Assembly: GCF_000585375.1 (NCBI RefSeq)
Contig: NZ_KK073874.1
Span: 7,661,913-7,725,912, forward strand
Direction of reading: 5' to 3'
DNA length: 64,000 bases
Source: Cryptosporangium arvum DSM 44712
Lineage (GTDB): Bacteria; Actinomycetota; Actinomycetes; Mycobacteriales; Cryptosporangiaceae
The position numbers and the translations under genes are program-made. Positions 52,815-60,750 of this stretch are shown piece after piece. Under the pieces are notes generated by a model. That model was not told the origin of the DNA. It worked only from the letters and a program-made list of their open reading frames with translations, and did no database searches. The first letter of the stretch is position 1. Every line of letters begins with the position of its first letter.

Positions 52815-53400
52815 AAGGTCCCCGACCGCCGTTCGGCGGGTCGTTGCGCAACTCCCCTCGCGTACTCGGGTGGACGACACCACGCCGACCACCGGCGATC
52901 CCGGCCCGCCGATCAGCGGGTCGTAGCGCGACCGCCCTCGCACACTTCGCCGGACAAACACCACGCCACCACCGGTGGTCCCGGCGCGCCGATCAGCGGG
53001 TCGTCGCGCGACTGACTTCGGGCACCGAGGTGAGCGACACCACGTCGGCCGCCGGTCGTCCCGGCCCGCCGATCAGCGGGTGGGTGCACGCCCACCCTTC
53101 ACGCTCCGGGGTGGGCAACACCACGTCGACCGCTGGTGGTCCGAGCCCGCCGGTTCGCGGGTCGCTGCACGACTGCCCTCGTCCACCGCGGCGGACACAC
53201 CACCTCGACCGTCAAAGGTCCGGCCCGCCGACCGGCCAGTCGGTACACCCCGCACCGGGCTGGGCGACACCACGTCGACCACTGGTGTCCCGGCCCGCCG
53301 ATGACGGGTAGGTGCATGCCCACCACGGTGGGCACACAACATCGCCCCCGTGCGCCCCACCGGAGCACGGTCGGCCTCGCACGCCGCGGCGGACAACGCC
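52815..53400. repeat. Array of about seven degenerate 80-bp tandem repeats
   Basis: The core CCCGCCGATCAGCGGG (5-bp stem) recurs with its ends at 52920, 53000 and 53080, with variants ending at 52840, 53161, about 53239 and 53308: spacing 80, 80, 80, 81, 78 and 69. Between cores each unit carries GACACCACGTCGACC-like and ACCACCGGTGGTCC-like segments plus a variable part. Outer copies are the most degenerate, as in an ageing minisatellite. Confidence 0.8.
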
Positions 53401-53414
53401 ACCTCGGCCGGGTG

Positions 53415-53966
53415 CTACGCGCCCAGTGCCGGGTCGCTCTCATCGGAGAGGTCGAGGCTGGCGGCGGCGGCCACGCCCTCGAGGTAGCCGCGGGCCCGCT
53501 GGGCTCGGGGGTAGCGCTCCACCAGGTCCCAGAAGTCCTGACCGTGCCCTGGGATCTGCAGGTGCACCAACTCGTGCACGAGCACGTAGTCGATCACCCA
53601 GTCGGGCATCCCGCGCAGCCGTGAGGAGAGCCGGATCGTGCCCTCGGCCGGCGTGCAGGAGCCCCAGCGGCCGCGCTGGTTGCTGACCCACCGGACGCTG
53701 ACCGGGCGGACCTCGTCGCTGAGGTAGGTGGCGGCCAACCGGAGCGCCCGCGCCTCCAGCTCGGCGTCGCCGCGCGGCCGGCGGGAGCGACGGTCACGCG
53801 CGTCGAGGCGAGCGAGCATCTTCTTCACCCACTCGCGCTCTTCCACAGCGCTGAAGCGCGCGGGGATCAGCACGACGACCGTGTCACCATCGCGGTACGC
53901 CGCGACCGTGCGGCGCCGGCGCGCGCTGCGCCGGACCTGCACGGAGATCTGGTGTCCGGGGTCCAT
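53415..53966 (-). CDS. YgjP/DUF45-like M48-type metallopeptidase
   Basis: 183-aa zinc peptidase of the WLM/SprT-like group: RWVSNQRGRWGSCTPAEGTIRLS, VIDYVLVHELVHLQIPGHGQDFW (each in part; HELVH-x5-H metal site) and RYPRAQRARGYLEG. Cytoplasmic. The substrate is unknown; YgjP homologues are linked to restriction systems or ubiquitous housekeeping roles. Confidence 0.9.
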   Translation of the reverse strand: MDPGHQISVQVRRSARRRRTVAAYRDGDTVVVLIPARFSAVEEREWVKKMLARLDARDRRSRRPRGDAELEARALRLAATYLSDEVRPVSVRWVSNQRGRWGSCTPAEGTIRLSSRLRGMPDWVIDYVLVHELVHLQIPGHGQDFWDLVERYPRAQRARGYLEGVAAAASLDLSDESDPALGA

Positions 53967-54347
53967 GAAGGCACGCTAGCCCTCGATCGGCTACTCCGTC
54001 AGCCGTGTCGTCAATCCTGTGGACAAGCCTCCTCCACAGGGTGGATGTCCGTTGCGATCGCTGTCCCGAGCACCGGTTGATCGGTCCCGGCGTTGACGCA
54101 GAGGGGCGTTCCGGCCTAGCGTCACAAGAGCCCCTGTGGCGACCGTTCGCCCCGGCACGTGGGGAAGGTGACGGGACGGGCGCCGTCCAGGGGCCCTTTG
54201 CTGCCCGGCGAACCTCCGGAGCGGATTGCCACCGGTGTAATTTTCCCGGCGAGCCTCCCATTAGTTATGCCCGTTTTGCCGGATAAGGTCGGTCGACCCG
54301 GCGGACCTGTCCTCCGTCGGCCGACCATGTCCAGCCGAGGAGGCACT
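53967..54347. other. Intergenic region before the DUF5679 gene, 381 bp
   Basis: No gene recognised. It holds the hairpin CCTGTGGA-N9-TCCACAGG (54016-54040) and an AT-richer patch near 54235-54290 that may contain the promoter of the DUF5679 gene. Confidence 0.4.
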
Positions 54348-54500
54348 GTGGCCGACACTTACAACGGCTACTGCGTGAAATGCAAGGAGAAGCGTGACTT
54401 CGAAGGTGAGGTCACGACGAGCGAATCCGGGCGCCGGATGGCGAAGGGCTCCTGCCCGGTATGCGGTACCAAGATGAACCGCATCCTCGGCAAGGCCTGA
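54348..54500 (+). CDS. DUF5679 zinc-ribbon protein (50 aa)
   Basis: Tiny protein with two CxxC knuckles: NGYCVKCKEKRDF and KGSCPVCGTKMNRI. It is a standard treble-clef zinc ribbon of family DUF5679, common in actinobacteria. GTG start with GAGGAGG 5 bases before it. Function unknown; followed by a strong terminator and the E1-like/ABC1 pair. Confidence 0.88.
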   Translation: MADTYNGYCVKCKEKRDFEGEVTTSESGRRMAKGSCPVCGTKMNRILGKA

Positions 54501-54519
54501 CTCCTCCGTACCTCTCGCG

Positions 54520-54546
54520 GGCGGCCCGCCGGTTCGGCGGGCCGCC
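54520..54546. terminator. Terminator after the DUF5679 gene
   Basis: GGCGGCCCGCCG and CGGCGGGCCGCC, a perfect 12-bp stem with loop GTT. Confidence 0.75.
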
Positions 54547-54645
54547 GCTAGCACCCCAGCACCAGCGGCCACGGGCCGCGGGCCCCACCCCCAGGCTGTG
54601 GACGACCGAAGCGGCCCCACCGCCCGGAGCGGCACCCTCTCAGGC

Positions 54646-55683
54646 ATGCGCCCGCTCCTCCTGCCCGCTCTGTCCCGGCTCTGGCGGGACGCCACGACGC
54701 TGCAGCTCGGCGTCGATCCCGAGCGCGCGACCGTGCTCACCGCCGTCGATTCCGGCCTGGCCGGCTTCCTCACCGCGCTCGATGGCCGGCGTTCGCTGCC
54801 GGAGGTGCTCGCCACCGCGCCGGCCGGCCTCGCCGGTGAATCCCTGATCCGCCTCCTGGTGGCCCGGGGCGCAGTCGTCGACGCCGATCATCTCGTCCCC
54901 CGCGCCGGCGCCCCGCTCCCGCCGCTCCCGGCAGAGCTGGCCTCCGCGCTGCTCACGCACGGTTCGGGCGCCGTCGGCCGGGTCCGGGCCCGGCGCCACG
55001 CGCACGTGCTGGTGCGGTGCCGCGGGCGCGTGGGGCCGGTGATCGCCGCGTTGCTCGCGGCCGCCGGTGTCGGGCGGGTCGTGGTCTCCGGCTCCGGCGT
55101 GGTCACACCGGACGACGTCACGGTCGGCGGCCTGCGCCCCGACGACGTCGGCCGCCCCTACCTGCTGGCGGCGATCGACGCGGTACGCCGGGCGGCACCC
55201 GCGGTCGACACCCGGCCGCTCGACGCGGCGCCGGACTTCGTGGTGCTCGCCGCCGGGCCGGTGCCACCGCCCGCGGATCAGGTGCGCTGGATGTCCGGCC
55301 GCGTCCCCCATCTGCCGGTGCTCCTCCGGGACGGGGTGGCGATCGTCGGGCCGCTCGTCCTGCCGGGCCGCACCGCCTGCCTCACGTGTGTCGAGGCTCA
55401 CCGAACGGATCGTGACCCGGTCTGGCCCGTGCTCGCCGCCCAGCTCGCGACCGACCCCCGCCCGGAACCCGCCGAGACCGTCGTGATCAGCTCGGCCGCC
55501 GCGCTCGCATCCACCGAGGTCATCGGCCGGTTGGAGGGTGCCGCCACCGCGGCGCTCGGGGTTTCGCTCGAGGTCGGGCCACCCGGCGTCCCGTTGCGGC
55601 ACCGCGTCTGGACACCCCACCCGCGATGTGACTGCCTCCGCGACGGGCAGGTCCGCGAAGAGCGCGCGACAATGGTCAGGTGA
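54646..55683 (+). CDS. E1-like (ThiF/TOMM leader-binding type) protein
   Basis: 345-aa protein. Residues 1-75 look like a small winged-helix/leader-binding domain; residues 115-345 follow the E1/ThiF fold (GVGRVVVSGSGVVTPDDVTVGG, LRPDDVGRPYLLAAIDAVRR, DFVVLAAG), and GRTACLTCVEAHRTDRDP with CDCL near the end give a likely zinc site. The Gly-rich ATP loop of active E1 enzymes is not visible, so it probably does not adenylate. Databases call such proteins TOMM precursor leader peptide-binding. Its stop overlaps the ABC1 kinase start. Confidence 0.78.
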   Translation: MRPLLLPALSRLWRDATTLQLGVDPERATVLTAVDSGLAGFLTALDGRRSLPEVLATAPAGLAGESLIRLLVARGAVVDADHLVPRAGAPLPPLPAELASALLTHGSGAVGRVRARRHAHVLVRCRGRVGPVIAALLAAAGVGRVVVSGSGVVTPDDVTVGGLRPDDVGRPYLLAAIDAVRRAAPAVDTRPLDAAPDFVVLAAGPVPPPADQVRWMSGRVPHLPVLLRDGVAIVGPLVLPGRTACLTCVEAHRTDRDPVWPVLAAQLATDPRPEPAETVVISSAAALASTEVIGRLEGAATAALGVSLEVGPPGVPLRHRVWTPHPRCDCLRDGQVREERATMVR

Positions 55684-56990
55684 CCGACATCCCCCGGCGG
55701 GCGTTCACCCGCACCGCCAAGCTCGCGGCTCTGCCGCTGGGAATGGCGGGCCGCGCCACCCTCGGTATCGGCAAGCGCCTCGGCGGCGCTCCGGCCGAGG
55801 CCGTCGCCCGCGAGGTCCAGCAACGCACCGCCGAACAGTTGTTCAGCGTCCTGGGCCAGCTCAAGGGCGGCGCCATGAAGTTCGGCCAGGCGCTGTCGAT
55901 CTTCGAGGCGGCGTTCCCGGAGGAGGTCGCCAAGCCGTACCGGGCCGCGCTCACCAAGCTCCAGGAAGCGGCGCCGCCGATGCCGGCCGCGACCGTGCAC
56001 GGTGTGCTAGCCGAGGAACTGGGCCCGGAGTGGCGCACCAAGTTCCGCGAGTTCGACGAGAGCCCCGCCGCCGCGGCGAGCATCGGGCAGGTGCACCGCG
56101 CGGTCTGGTCGTCCGGCCGGAACGTCGCGGTGAAGATCCAGTACCCCGGCGCGGGCCCGGCCCTGATCGCCGACCTCAACCAACTCGGACGCCTGGCCCG
56201 GCTGTTCACCGTGCTGCAGCCCGGCCTCGACATCAAGCCGCTGGTGGCCGAGCTGAAGGCCCGGGTGGCCGAGGAACTCGACTACCACCTCGAGGCCAAG
56301 GCCACCCGCGCGTTCGCGAAGGCCTTCCGGGACGATCCGGAGATCGCGGTGCCCCGGGTGCTGGCGGGCACGTCACGGGTGCTGGTCACCGACTGGATCG
56401 ACGGCACACCGCTCTCCGAGGTGATCGCGACCGGCTCGCCGGAGCAGCGCAACCTCGCCGGCGAGCGGATGGCCGTTCTCCACTTCTCCGCACCGGCCCG
56501 CACGAAGCTGCTGCACGCCGACCCGCACCCGGGCAACTTCCGGTTGCTCCCCGACGGGCGGCTCGGGGTGCTCGACTTCGGCGCGGTGGCCCGGCTCCCG
56601 AACGGGCTGCCGGAGCCGGTCGGCCGGCTCGCCCGGCTCGCGCTCGAAGGCGACGCCCAGGGCGTGCTCGAGGGCCTGCGTGACGAGGGCTTCGTGAAAC
56701 GGGACGCCGACGTCGACGCGAAAGAGCTGCTCGAGTACGTGCGCCCGATGCTCGACCCGATGGCCGAGGACGAATTCCAGTTCTCCCGGGCCTGGCTGCG
56801 CAAGGAAGCCGCCCGGCTCGGTGATCCCCGCAGCCCCGCCTACCAGCTGGGGCGCCAGCTCAACCTGCCGCCGAGCTATCTGCTGATCCATCGGGTGACG
56901 CTCGGATCGATCGGGGTGCTCTGCCAGCTCGAAGCCAAGGCGCACTACCGGTCGGTCGTCGAGCGATGGCAGCCGGGTTTCGTCGAATAA
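55680..56990 (+). CDS. ABC1/AarF/UbiB family atypical kinase
   Basis: 436-aa ABC1 kinase: KGGAMKFGQALS (KxGQ motif), PAAAASIGQVHRA (Ala-rich nucleotide loop), VAVKIQYPG (Lys), EELDYHLEA, VLVTDWIDGTPL, LHADPHPGNFRLL and VLDFGAVARLP (DFG). Soluble, no C-terminal helices. UbiB relatives act in quinone or lipid handling; the mycobacterial counterpart next to whiB7 is Rv3197. GTG start overlapping the E1-like gene by 4 bases. Confidence 0.93.
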   Translation: MTDIPRRAFTRTAKLAALPLGMAGRATLGIGKRLGGAPAEAVAREVQQRTAEQLFSVLGQLKGGAMKFGQALSIFEAAFPEEVAKPYRAALTKLQEAAPPMPAATVHGVLAEELGPEWRTKFREFDESPAAAASIGQVHRAVWSSGRNVAVKIQYPGAGPALIADLNQLGRLARLFTVLQPGLDIKPLVAELKARVAEELDYHLEAKATRAFAKAFRDDPEIAVPRVLAGTSRVLVTDWIDGTPLSEVIATGSPEQRNLAGERMAVLHFSAPARTKLLHADPHPGNFRLLPDGRLGVLDFGAVARLPNGLPEPVGRLARLALEGDAQGVLEGLRDEGFVKRDADVDAKELLEYVRPMLDPMAEDEFQFSRAWLRKEAARLGDPRSPAYQLGRQLNLPPSYLLIHRVTLGSIGVLCQLEAKAHYRSVVERWQPGFVE

Positions 56991-56996
56991 TCGAAG

Positions 56997-57024
56997 GGCC
57001 CGCCCCTGAAAACAGGGGCGGGCC
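56997..57024. terminator. Terminator between ABC1 kinase and whiB7 operon
   Basis: GGCCCGCCCCTG and CAGGGGCGGGCC pair perfectly (12 bp, loop AAAA) between convergent genes. Confidence 0.75.
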
Positions 57025-57039
57025 AGGGAAAACGACCGC

Positions 57040-57291
57040 TCAGAGGCGGTCCCGGAGACGGGCAGCAGCCGCGGCTACGACGCGGGCCGGCCGACGGGCA
57101 CCCATGCGGGCGCGTCGCGGCGCGGCCTGTTGCATTCGGGATCGGGCCAGGGCTTCGTTCAGAAGTAACATCTCGAAACTCCAGGTCGGTTCGTGGTTCA
57201 AGGCGGTGCTCATCTCGGGCGCTGCGGGGTAGGGGGCGAGTCCGCGGCCGATCCGTCCGGACCGGTAGTGCGCGGTGTGGGCGCGGCTCAT
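57040..57291 (-). CDS. Small basic protein coupled to whiB7 (83 aa)
   Basis: Unknown. Its ATG shares a base with the whiB7 stop (TGATG), so it is translated with whiB7. Sequence: SRAHTAHYRSGRIGRGLAPY, WSFEMLLLNEALARSRMQQA, then an Arg/Ala-rich tail. The helical LLLNEALARSRM core and basic tail suggest a nucleic-acid or ribosome contact, but this is a guess. Confidence 0.65.
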   Translation of the reverse strand: MSRAHTAHYRSGRIGRGLAPYPAAPEMSTALNHEPTWSFEMLLLNEALARSRMQQAAPRRARMGARRPARVVAAAAARLRDRL

Positions 57292-57575
57292 CAGGCTGCG
57301 ACCGTGTTCTTGCGGGGACGACCACGGGGCCGCTTCCGTGCGATCACGGCACCGCGCTCGAAGATTTCGCCACCCCAGACACCCCAGGGCTCGCGCCGCT
57401 CGAGCGCACCCTGCAGGCACGCCTCACGGAGCGGGCACTCCTGGCAGTGGGCCTTCGCTACTTCGAGGTCAGCGGGGGTCTCCGCGAACCAGAGCTCAGG
57501 GTCTTCCCGCCGGCAGGGCAGCGCTTCATCCGGGTCGATCACCCCGAAGTCCGGGGCGAGATCGATTGCCGTCAT
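57291..57575 (-). CDS. whiB7: WhiB7, antibiotic-response regulator
   Basis: 94-aa WhiB protein that with SigA switches on intrinsic antibiotic resistance genes. Four Cys: LPCRREDPELWFAE, CQECPLREAC; the WhiB7-specific turn EPWGVWGGEIF and the C-terminal AT-hook KRPRGRPRKN are both present. ATG 57575 with GAGGAG upstream. It lies behind a long leader with an intrinsic terminator (attenuator) and an AT-rich WhiB7-type promoter, and beside uvrD2 as in mycobacteria. Confidence 0.96.
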   Translation of the reverse strand: MTAIDLAPDFGVIDPDEALPCRREDPELWFAETPADLEVAKAHCQECPLREACLQGALERREPWGVWGGEIFERGAVIARKRPRGRPRKNTVAA

Positions 57576-57636
57576 GACCGGATCTCCTCTTCCGTCGTGC
57601 ATTCGTTGTCAGTCGGTTGGACGGGGACAAACAAAA

Positions 57637-57669
57637 AGGCCGTGGATCCCGGTATGGGATCCACGGCCT
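57637..57669 (-). terminator. Attenuator terminator in the whiB7 leader
   Basis: AGGCCGTGGATCCC and GGGATCCACGGCCT form a perfect 14-bp stem (loop GGTAT). Read on the - strand it is followed by TTTTTGTTTG, a full intrinsic terminator, 60 bases before the whiB7 start. Termination here in the absence of antibiotic is the known control of whiB7/wblC. Confidence 0.85.
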
Positions 57670-57711
57670 CGAGGAGTGCCGCCGGTCTTTTAGACCGGTT
57701 CACCTCGAGGC
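57670..57711 (-). promoter_or_regulatory. Candidate antiterminator hairpin next to the attenuator
   Basis: CCGGTC-TTTTA-GACCGG (57682-57698) is flanked by two CCTCGAGG-type sequences that can pair with each other, directly upstream (on the - strand) of the terminator. The stop codon of the upstream ORF (57690) falls inside the loop, so ribosome position would decide its folding. Confidence 0.55.
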
Positions 57712-58046
57712 GGAGATCCCGCGCGACCATCGACGCGCGTGGCGCCGATGCTCAGCTGGGTCTGGACCTGAGTGCCGAAGGACTCGACCACTGCGCCGGT
57801 GAGCGCGGAGGCCGGGGCCGCCAAGGGGGCAGAGTTCTCCCCATTGACCAGGGACATGTGCTGCGCAGCGCAGACGACATGCGCATACGCAGGCGCGCCG
57901 GACGGCGCGATCCGCTTCCGCGCTGCCGAGACACCGGTGGTCATCGCTGTGCCTGCGTGCGCAGCCACAGCGGCCAGCGGGCCATCAGCAAGACGCCACG
58001 ACGACATGGCGGTGCCCCGAAGCTTCGGAGTCATGAAGCTGATCAC
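57690..58046 (-). CDS. Putative upstream ORF of whiB7 (118 codons)
   Basis: Open frame from GTG 58046 (AGGGTGGTGG upstream) to TAA at 57690 within the leader. The GC-biased third positions support translation, but the peptide (ISFMTPKLRG..., Ala-rich) has no family. Its stop lies in the hairpin before the terminator, as expected for a ribosome-sensing leader ORF. Shorter starts (ATG 58034, or later internal ATGs) are possible; known whiB7/wblC leader ORFs are much shorter. Confidence 0.4.
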   Translation of the reverse strand: MISFMTPKLRGTAMSSWRLADGPLAAVAAHAGTAMTTGVSAARKRIAPSGAPAYAHVVCAAQHMSLVNGENSAPLAAPASALTGAVVESFGTQVQTQLSIGATRVDGRAGSPPRGEPV

Positions 58047-58131
58047 TGGGACCACCACCCTTCGGTGCGCTAAAAAGCCCTGCCAAAACCAGACTCCTGG
58101 AATCGGCGCGCCGGTTCCCCGGCGCACAGGC

Positions 58132-58170
58132 AGGTTAAGCCCGGGCCGGGTCCCTGGCCAACCTATTTTT
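58132..58170 (-). promoter_or_regulatory. WhiB7-type promoter of whiB7
   Basis: On the - strand: AAAAAT (58170-58165), 3 bases, TTGGCC as -35 (58161-58156), an 18-base spacer and TAACCT as -10 (58137-58132). An AT-rich patch 3-5 bp upstream of the -35 is what the WhiB7 AT-hook recognises, so this promoter is probably autoregulated. It sets a leader of about 550 nt. Confidence 0.65.
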
Positions 58171-58257
58171 CGGCCAGAACTCGGCAGCTGTCTGCCACCC
58201 GACAGTCGGCACGGCGCGTTGCGCCCGACACGCCGCTGAATCCGCCGTAAAACGAAC

Positions 58258-60444
58258 TCAATCCGCTTCGGAAATTGTCACGAGCGACGCCGGATCGGCG
58301 CCACCGACGATCGCCAGCAACGCCGAGCCGTACAGCGTCAGCTTGCGCGGGCCGACCCCGGCGATCTCGGCCAGCTGCGCCTCGCTCGAGGGCTGCAACT
58401 CGGCCACCGCGGTCAGCGTCGCGTCGGTGAACACGACGTAGGGCGGCAGTTTCTGCTCGCGGGCCAGCGCTCCGCGCCACGTCCGCAGCCGCTCGTAGAG
58501 CTCTTCGTCGTAGTTGGCCGGGCAGTCACCGCAGCGGCGCAGCTTGCGGTGCGTCGGGTCGAACAGCGCGACCCCGCAGATCCGGCAGGTGGGCAACGAC
58601 CGCGACGCGGGCCTCGCCGCCGGCTTCACCGACGGAGCGACCGAGGTGCCCGGTACACCGGCCGGGAGCGCTCCGGCGGGCAGGAACCGGCACGGCCGCC
58701 GGCTTCCCCGGCCGCCCGGCGAGCGGGCCGCGGCCCACGACAGCCAGAGATGCTCGCGCGCCCGCGTGACGCCGACGTAGAGCAGCCTGCGCTCCTCCTC
58801 GAGCTGCGCCGGCGTCTTGGCGTGCGTGATCGGCAGCGTGCCCTCGGCCAGGCCGACCAGGAACACCGCGTCCCACTCCAGGCCCTTCGCCGCGTGCAGC
58901 GAGCCGAGCGTCACACCGTCCACGGTGGGGACGTGCTGCGCGGCGGCGCGGGCCGCAAGCTCCTCGACGAACCGCGGAAGCCCCTCGGCGGCGGGAGTGT
59001 CGGCGCCGACCGTCTCGTCCGCGAGCCGCAGCAGCGCGGCGAGCGACTCCCAGCGTTCGCGGGCGGCGCCACCGGCCGGGGGCGCGTCCGCACGCCAGTC
59101 CAACCCCGACAGCGCGCCCTGCACCGCGTCCACCGTGGAGGACGCCTCGTCGCTCTGCGCCGCCCTGGCCGCACCCCGCAGGAGCAGCATGGCCTCCCGG
59201 ACCTCGGGCCGTTCGAAGAAGCGCTCGCCGCCCCGCACGACGTAGGGCACCCCGACGTCGGCCAGCGCCTGCTCGTACGTCTCGGACTGCGCGTTGATGC
59301 GGAAGAGCACGGCGATCTCCGCCGCCGGAACCCCGGAGCGGAGCAGCTCGCGGCAGCGGGCCGCGACCGCACCGGCCTCGGCCGGCTCGTCGGGGTAGTG
59401 CGAGACGCGAGGCTTGGGGCCGGGTGCGCGTTGCCCGATCAGCTGCAGGCGGACGGCGGCCTCGACGCCGCGCCCGGCCGCGATCACCTCGTTGGCGAGG
59501 CCGACCACCTGGGGCGTCGAGCGGTAGTCCCGCTCCAGCCGGATCACGACCGCGCCGCGGTGCCGGCGTGGGAAGTCGATCAGGTAGGACGCGTCGGCGC
59601 CGGTGAACGAATAGATCGTCTGGCTCGCGTCGCCGACGACGGTCAGGTCGTCGCGCCCGCCGCACCACGCCTCGAGCAGCCGCTGCTGCAGCGGGTTGAC
59701 GTCCTGGTACTCGTCGACGACGAAGTGCCGGTACTGCGCCCGGATCTGCTCGGCGACGTCGCGGTGCTCCTCGATCGCCCAGATCGTCGCGCGCAGCAGG
59801 TCCTCGAAGTCGATGACGCCCATCCGGCGCTTGAGCTGTTCGTAACCGGCGTAGACCGCGGCGACCTGATCGGGCGGCAGCGGTGTCTCCCGCGCCGTGT
59901 CGGCCACCGCGGCCACGTAGCCGTCGGGCTCCACCATCGCGGACTTCGCCCACTCGACCTCGGACGTCAGGTCACGGACGCCGGTGCGGTCGAGCTTCAC
60001 GCGCTGATGCGTCGCCGCCTGGCCGACCACGCGTGCCTTCGTCTCGAGCAGTTCCGGCATCGCCCGGCCGTCGAACACCCGGGGCGCGAAGTACCGCAGC
60101 TGACGCAGCGCCGCCGCGTGGAACGTGCGTGCCTGGACGCCGGAGACCCCGAGCGCCCGCAACCGACCCCGCATCTCCCCCGCGGCGCGCGCGGTGAATG
60201 TCACGGCGAGTACATGATTGGGCGCAGTTGCCTGGGTCAACACTCCATGGGCAATGCGATGCGTGATCGCCCGGGTCTTACCGGTGCCCGCTCCGGCGAG
60301 GATGCAGACCGGCCCACGGGGGGCCAGCACCGCCGCCCGCTGCTCGTCGTCCAGACCGGCCAGTACGGCAGCGGGGTCGACGAGACGGGTGTCCACGGAC
60401 GCGGCGGGGGTGACGGTCACCCGTCCGATACTGCCACTGCCCAC
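58258..60444 (-). CDS. uvrD2: ATP-dependent DNA helicase UvrD2
   Basis: Superfamily 1 3'-5' helicase, 728 aa. Q-motif GLDDEQRAAVLAP, Walker A LAGAGTGKTRAITHR, motif II VVDEYQDVNPLQQ, DASQTIYSFTGAD, motif IV ERDYRSTPQVV, GSLHAAKGLEWDAVFLVGL and YVGVTRARE; then a four-Cys zinc knuckle (CRICG, CGDC, about 600-625) and a C-terminal HRDC domain, the layout of mycobacterial UvrD2. The start is GTG 60444 or GTG 60420; both lack a clear ribosome site. Divergent from mrx1 across 66 bp. Confidence 0.95.
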   Translation of the reverse strand: MGSGSIGRVTVTPAASVDTRLVDPAAVLAGLDDEQRAAVLAPRGPVCILAGAGTGKTRAITHRIAHGVLTQATAPNHVLAVTFTARAAGEMRGRLRALGVSGVQARTFHAAALRQLRYFAPRVFDGRAMPELLETKARVVGQAATHQRVKLDRTGVRDLTSEVEWAKSAMVEPDGYVAAVADTARETPLPPDQVAAVYAGYEQLKRRMGVIDFEDLLRATIWAIEEHRDVAEQIRAQYRHFVVDEYQDVNPLQQRLLEAWCGGRDDLTVVGDASQTIYSFTGADASYLIDFPRRHRGAVVIRLERDYRSTPQVVGLANEVIAAGRGVEAAVRLQLIGQRAPGPKPRVSHYPDEPAEAGAVAARCRELLRSGVPAAEIAVLFRINAQSETYEQALADVGVPYVVRGGERFFERPEVREAMLLLRGAARAAQSDEASSTVDAVQGALSGLDWRADAPPAGGAARERWESLAALLRLADETVGADTPAAEGLPRFVEELAARAAAQHVPTVDGVTLGSLHAAKGLEWDAVFLVGLAEGTLPITHAKTPAQLEEERRLLYVGVTRAREHLWLSWAAARSPGGRGSRRPCRFLPAGALPAGVPGTSVAPSVKPAARPASRSLPTCRICGVALFDPTHRKLRRCGDCPANYDEELYERLRTWRGALAREQKLPPYVVFTDATLTAVAELQPSSEAQLAEIAGVGPRKLTLYGSALLAIVGGADPASLVTISEAD

Positions 60445-60510
60445 TGAGCGGGAAGGGGCTGTCCCCAGGCGGTGTTACGTGACCGGTGACTTAGCAGAGA
60501 GGATGTCCGT

Positions 60511-60750
60511 ATGAGCACCCTGACGATGTACTCGACCACGTGGTGTGGCTACTGCCGGCGGCTGAAGAGCCAGTTCGCCCGCGAAGGCATCGAATACAAC
60601 GAGGTCGACATCGAGCTGGACCCGAAGGCCGCGGAGTACGTGATGAGCGTCAACGGCGGTAACCAGACGGTGCCGACGGTCCAGTTCCCGGACGGCTCAG
60701 CGCTGACGAACCCGAGCATCGCCGACGTCCGGGCCAAGCTCGGCCGCTGA
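60511..60750 (+). CDS. mrx1: Mycoredoxin 1 (glutaredoxin-like)
   Basis: 79-aa glutaredoxin-fold protein with active site TTWCGYCRRLK (CGYC) and the TVPTV cis-Pro loop. Located between uvrD2 and nudC-side genes as mycobacterial Rv3198A, which reduces mycothiol-mixed disulfides. GAGAGG upstream of the ATG. The last 54 bases overlap the 3' end of the convergent MFS gene. Confidence 0.93.
   Translation: MSTLTMYSTTWCGYCRRLKSQFAREGIEYNEVDIELDPKAAEYVMSVNGGNQTVPTVQFPDGSALTNPSIADVRAKLGR

Larger units (their letters stand above)
52574..53414. other. Repeat-rich intergenic region, 841 bp
   Basis: No gene fits: repeat length is not a multiple of three and frames are not conserved. It splits into a short-repeat part (52590-52745) and an array of about 80-bp tandem repeats (52815-53400), described separately. 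It separates the zincin gene from the convergent metallopeptidase gene. Confidence 0.7.

Noticed and set aside
52815-53400. CRISPR array
   Set aside because: Conserved blocks are degenerate, the period is about 80 bp with internal similarity along the whole unit, there are no unique spacers of constant size and no cas genes nearby.
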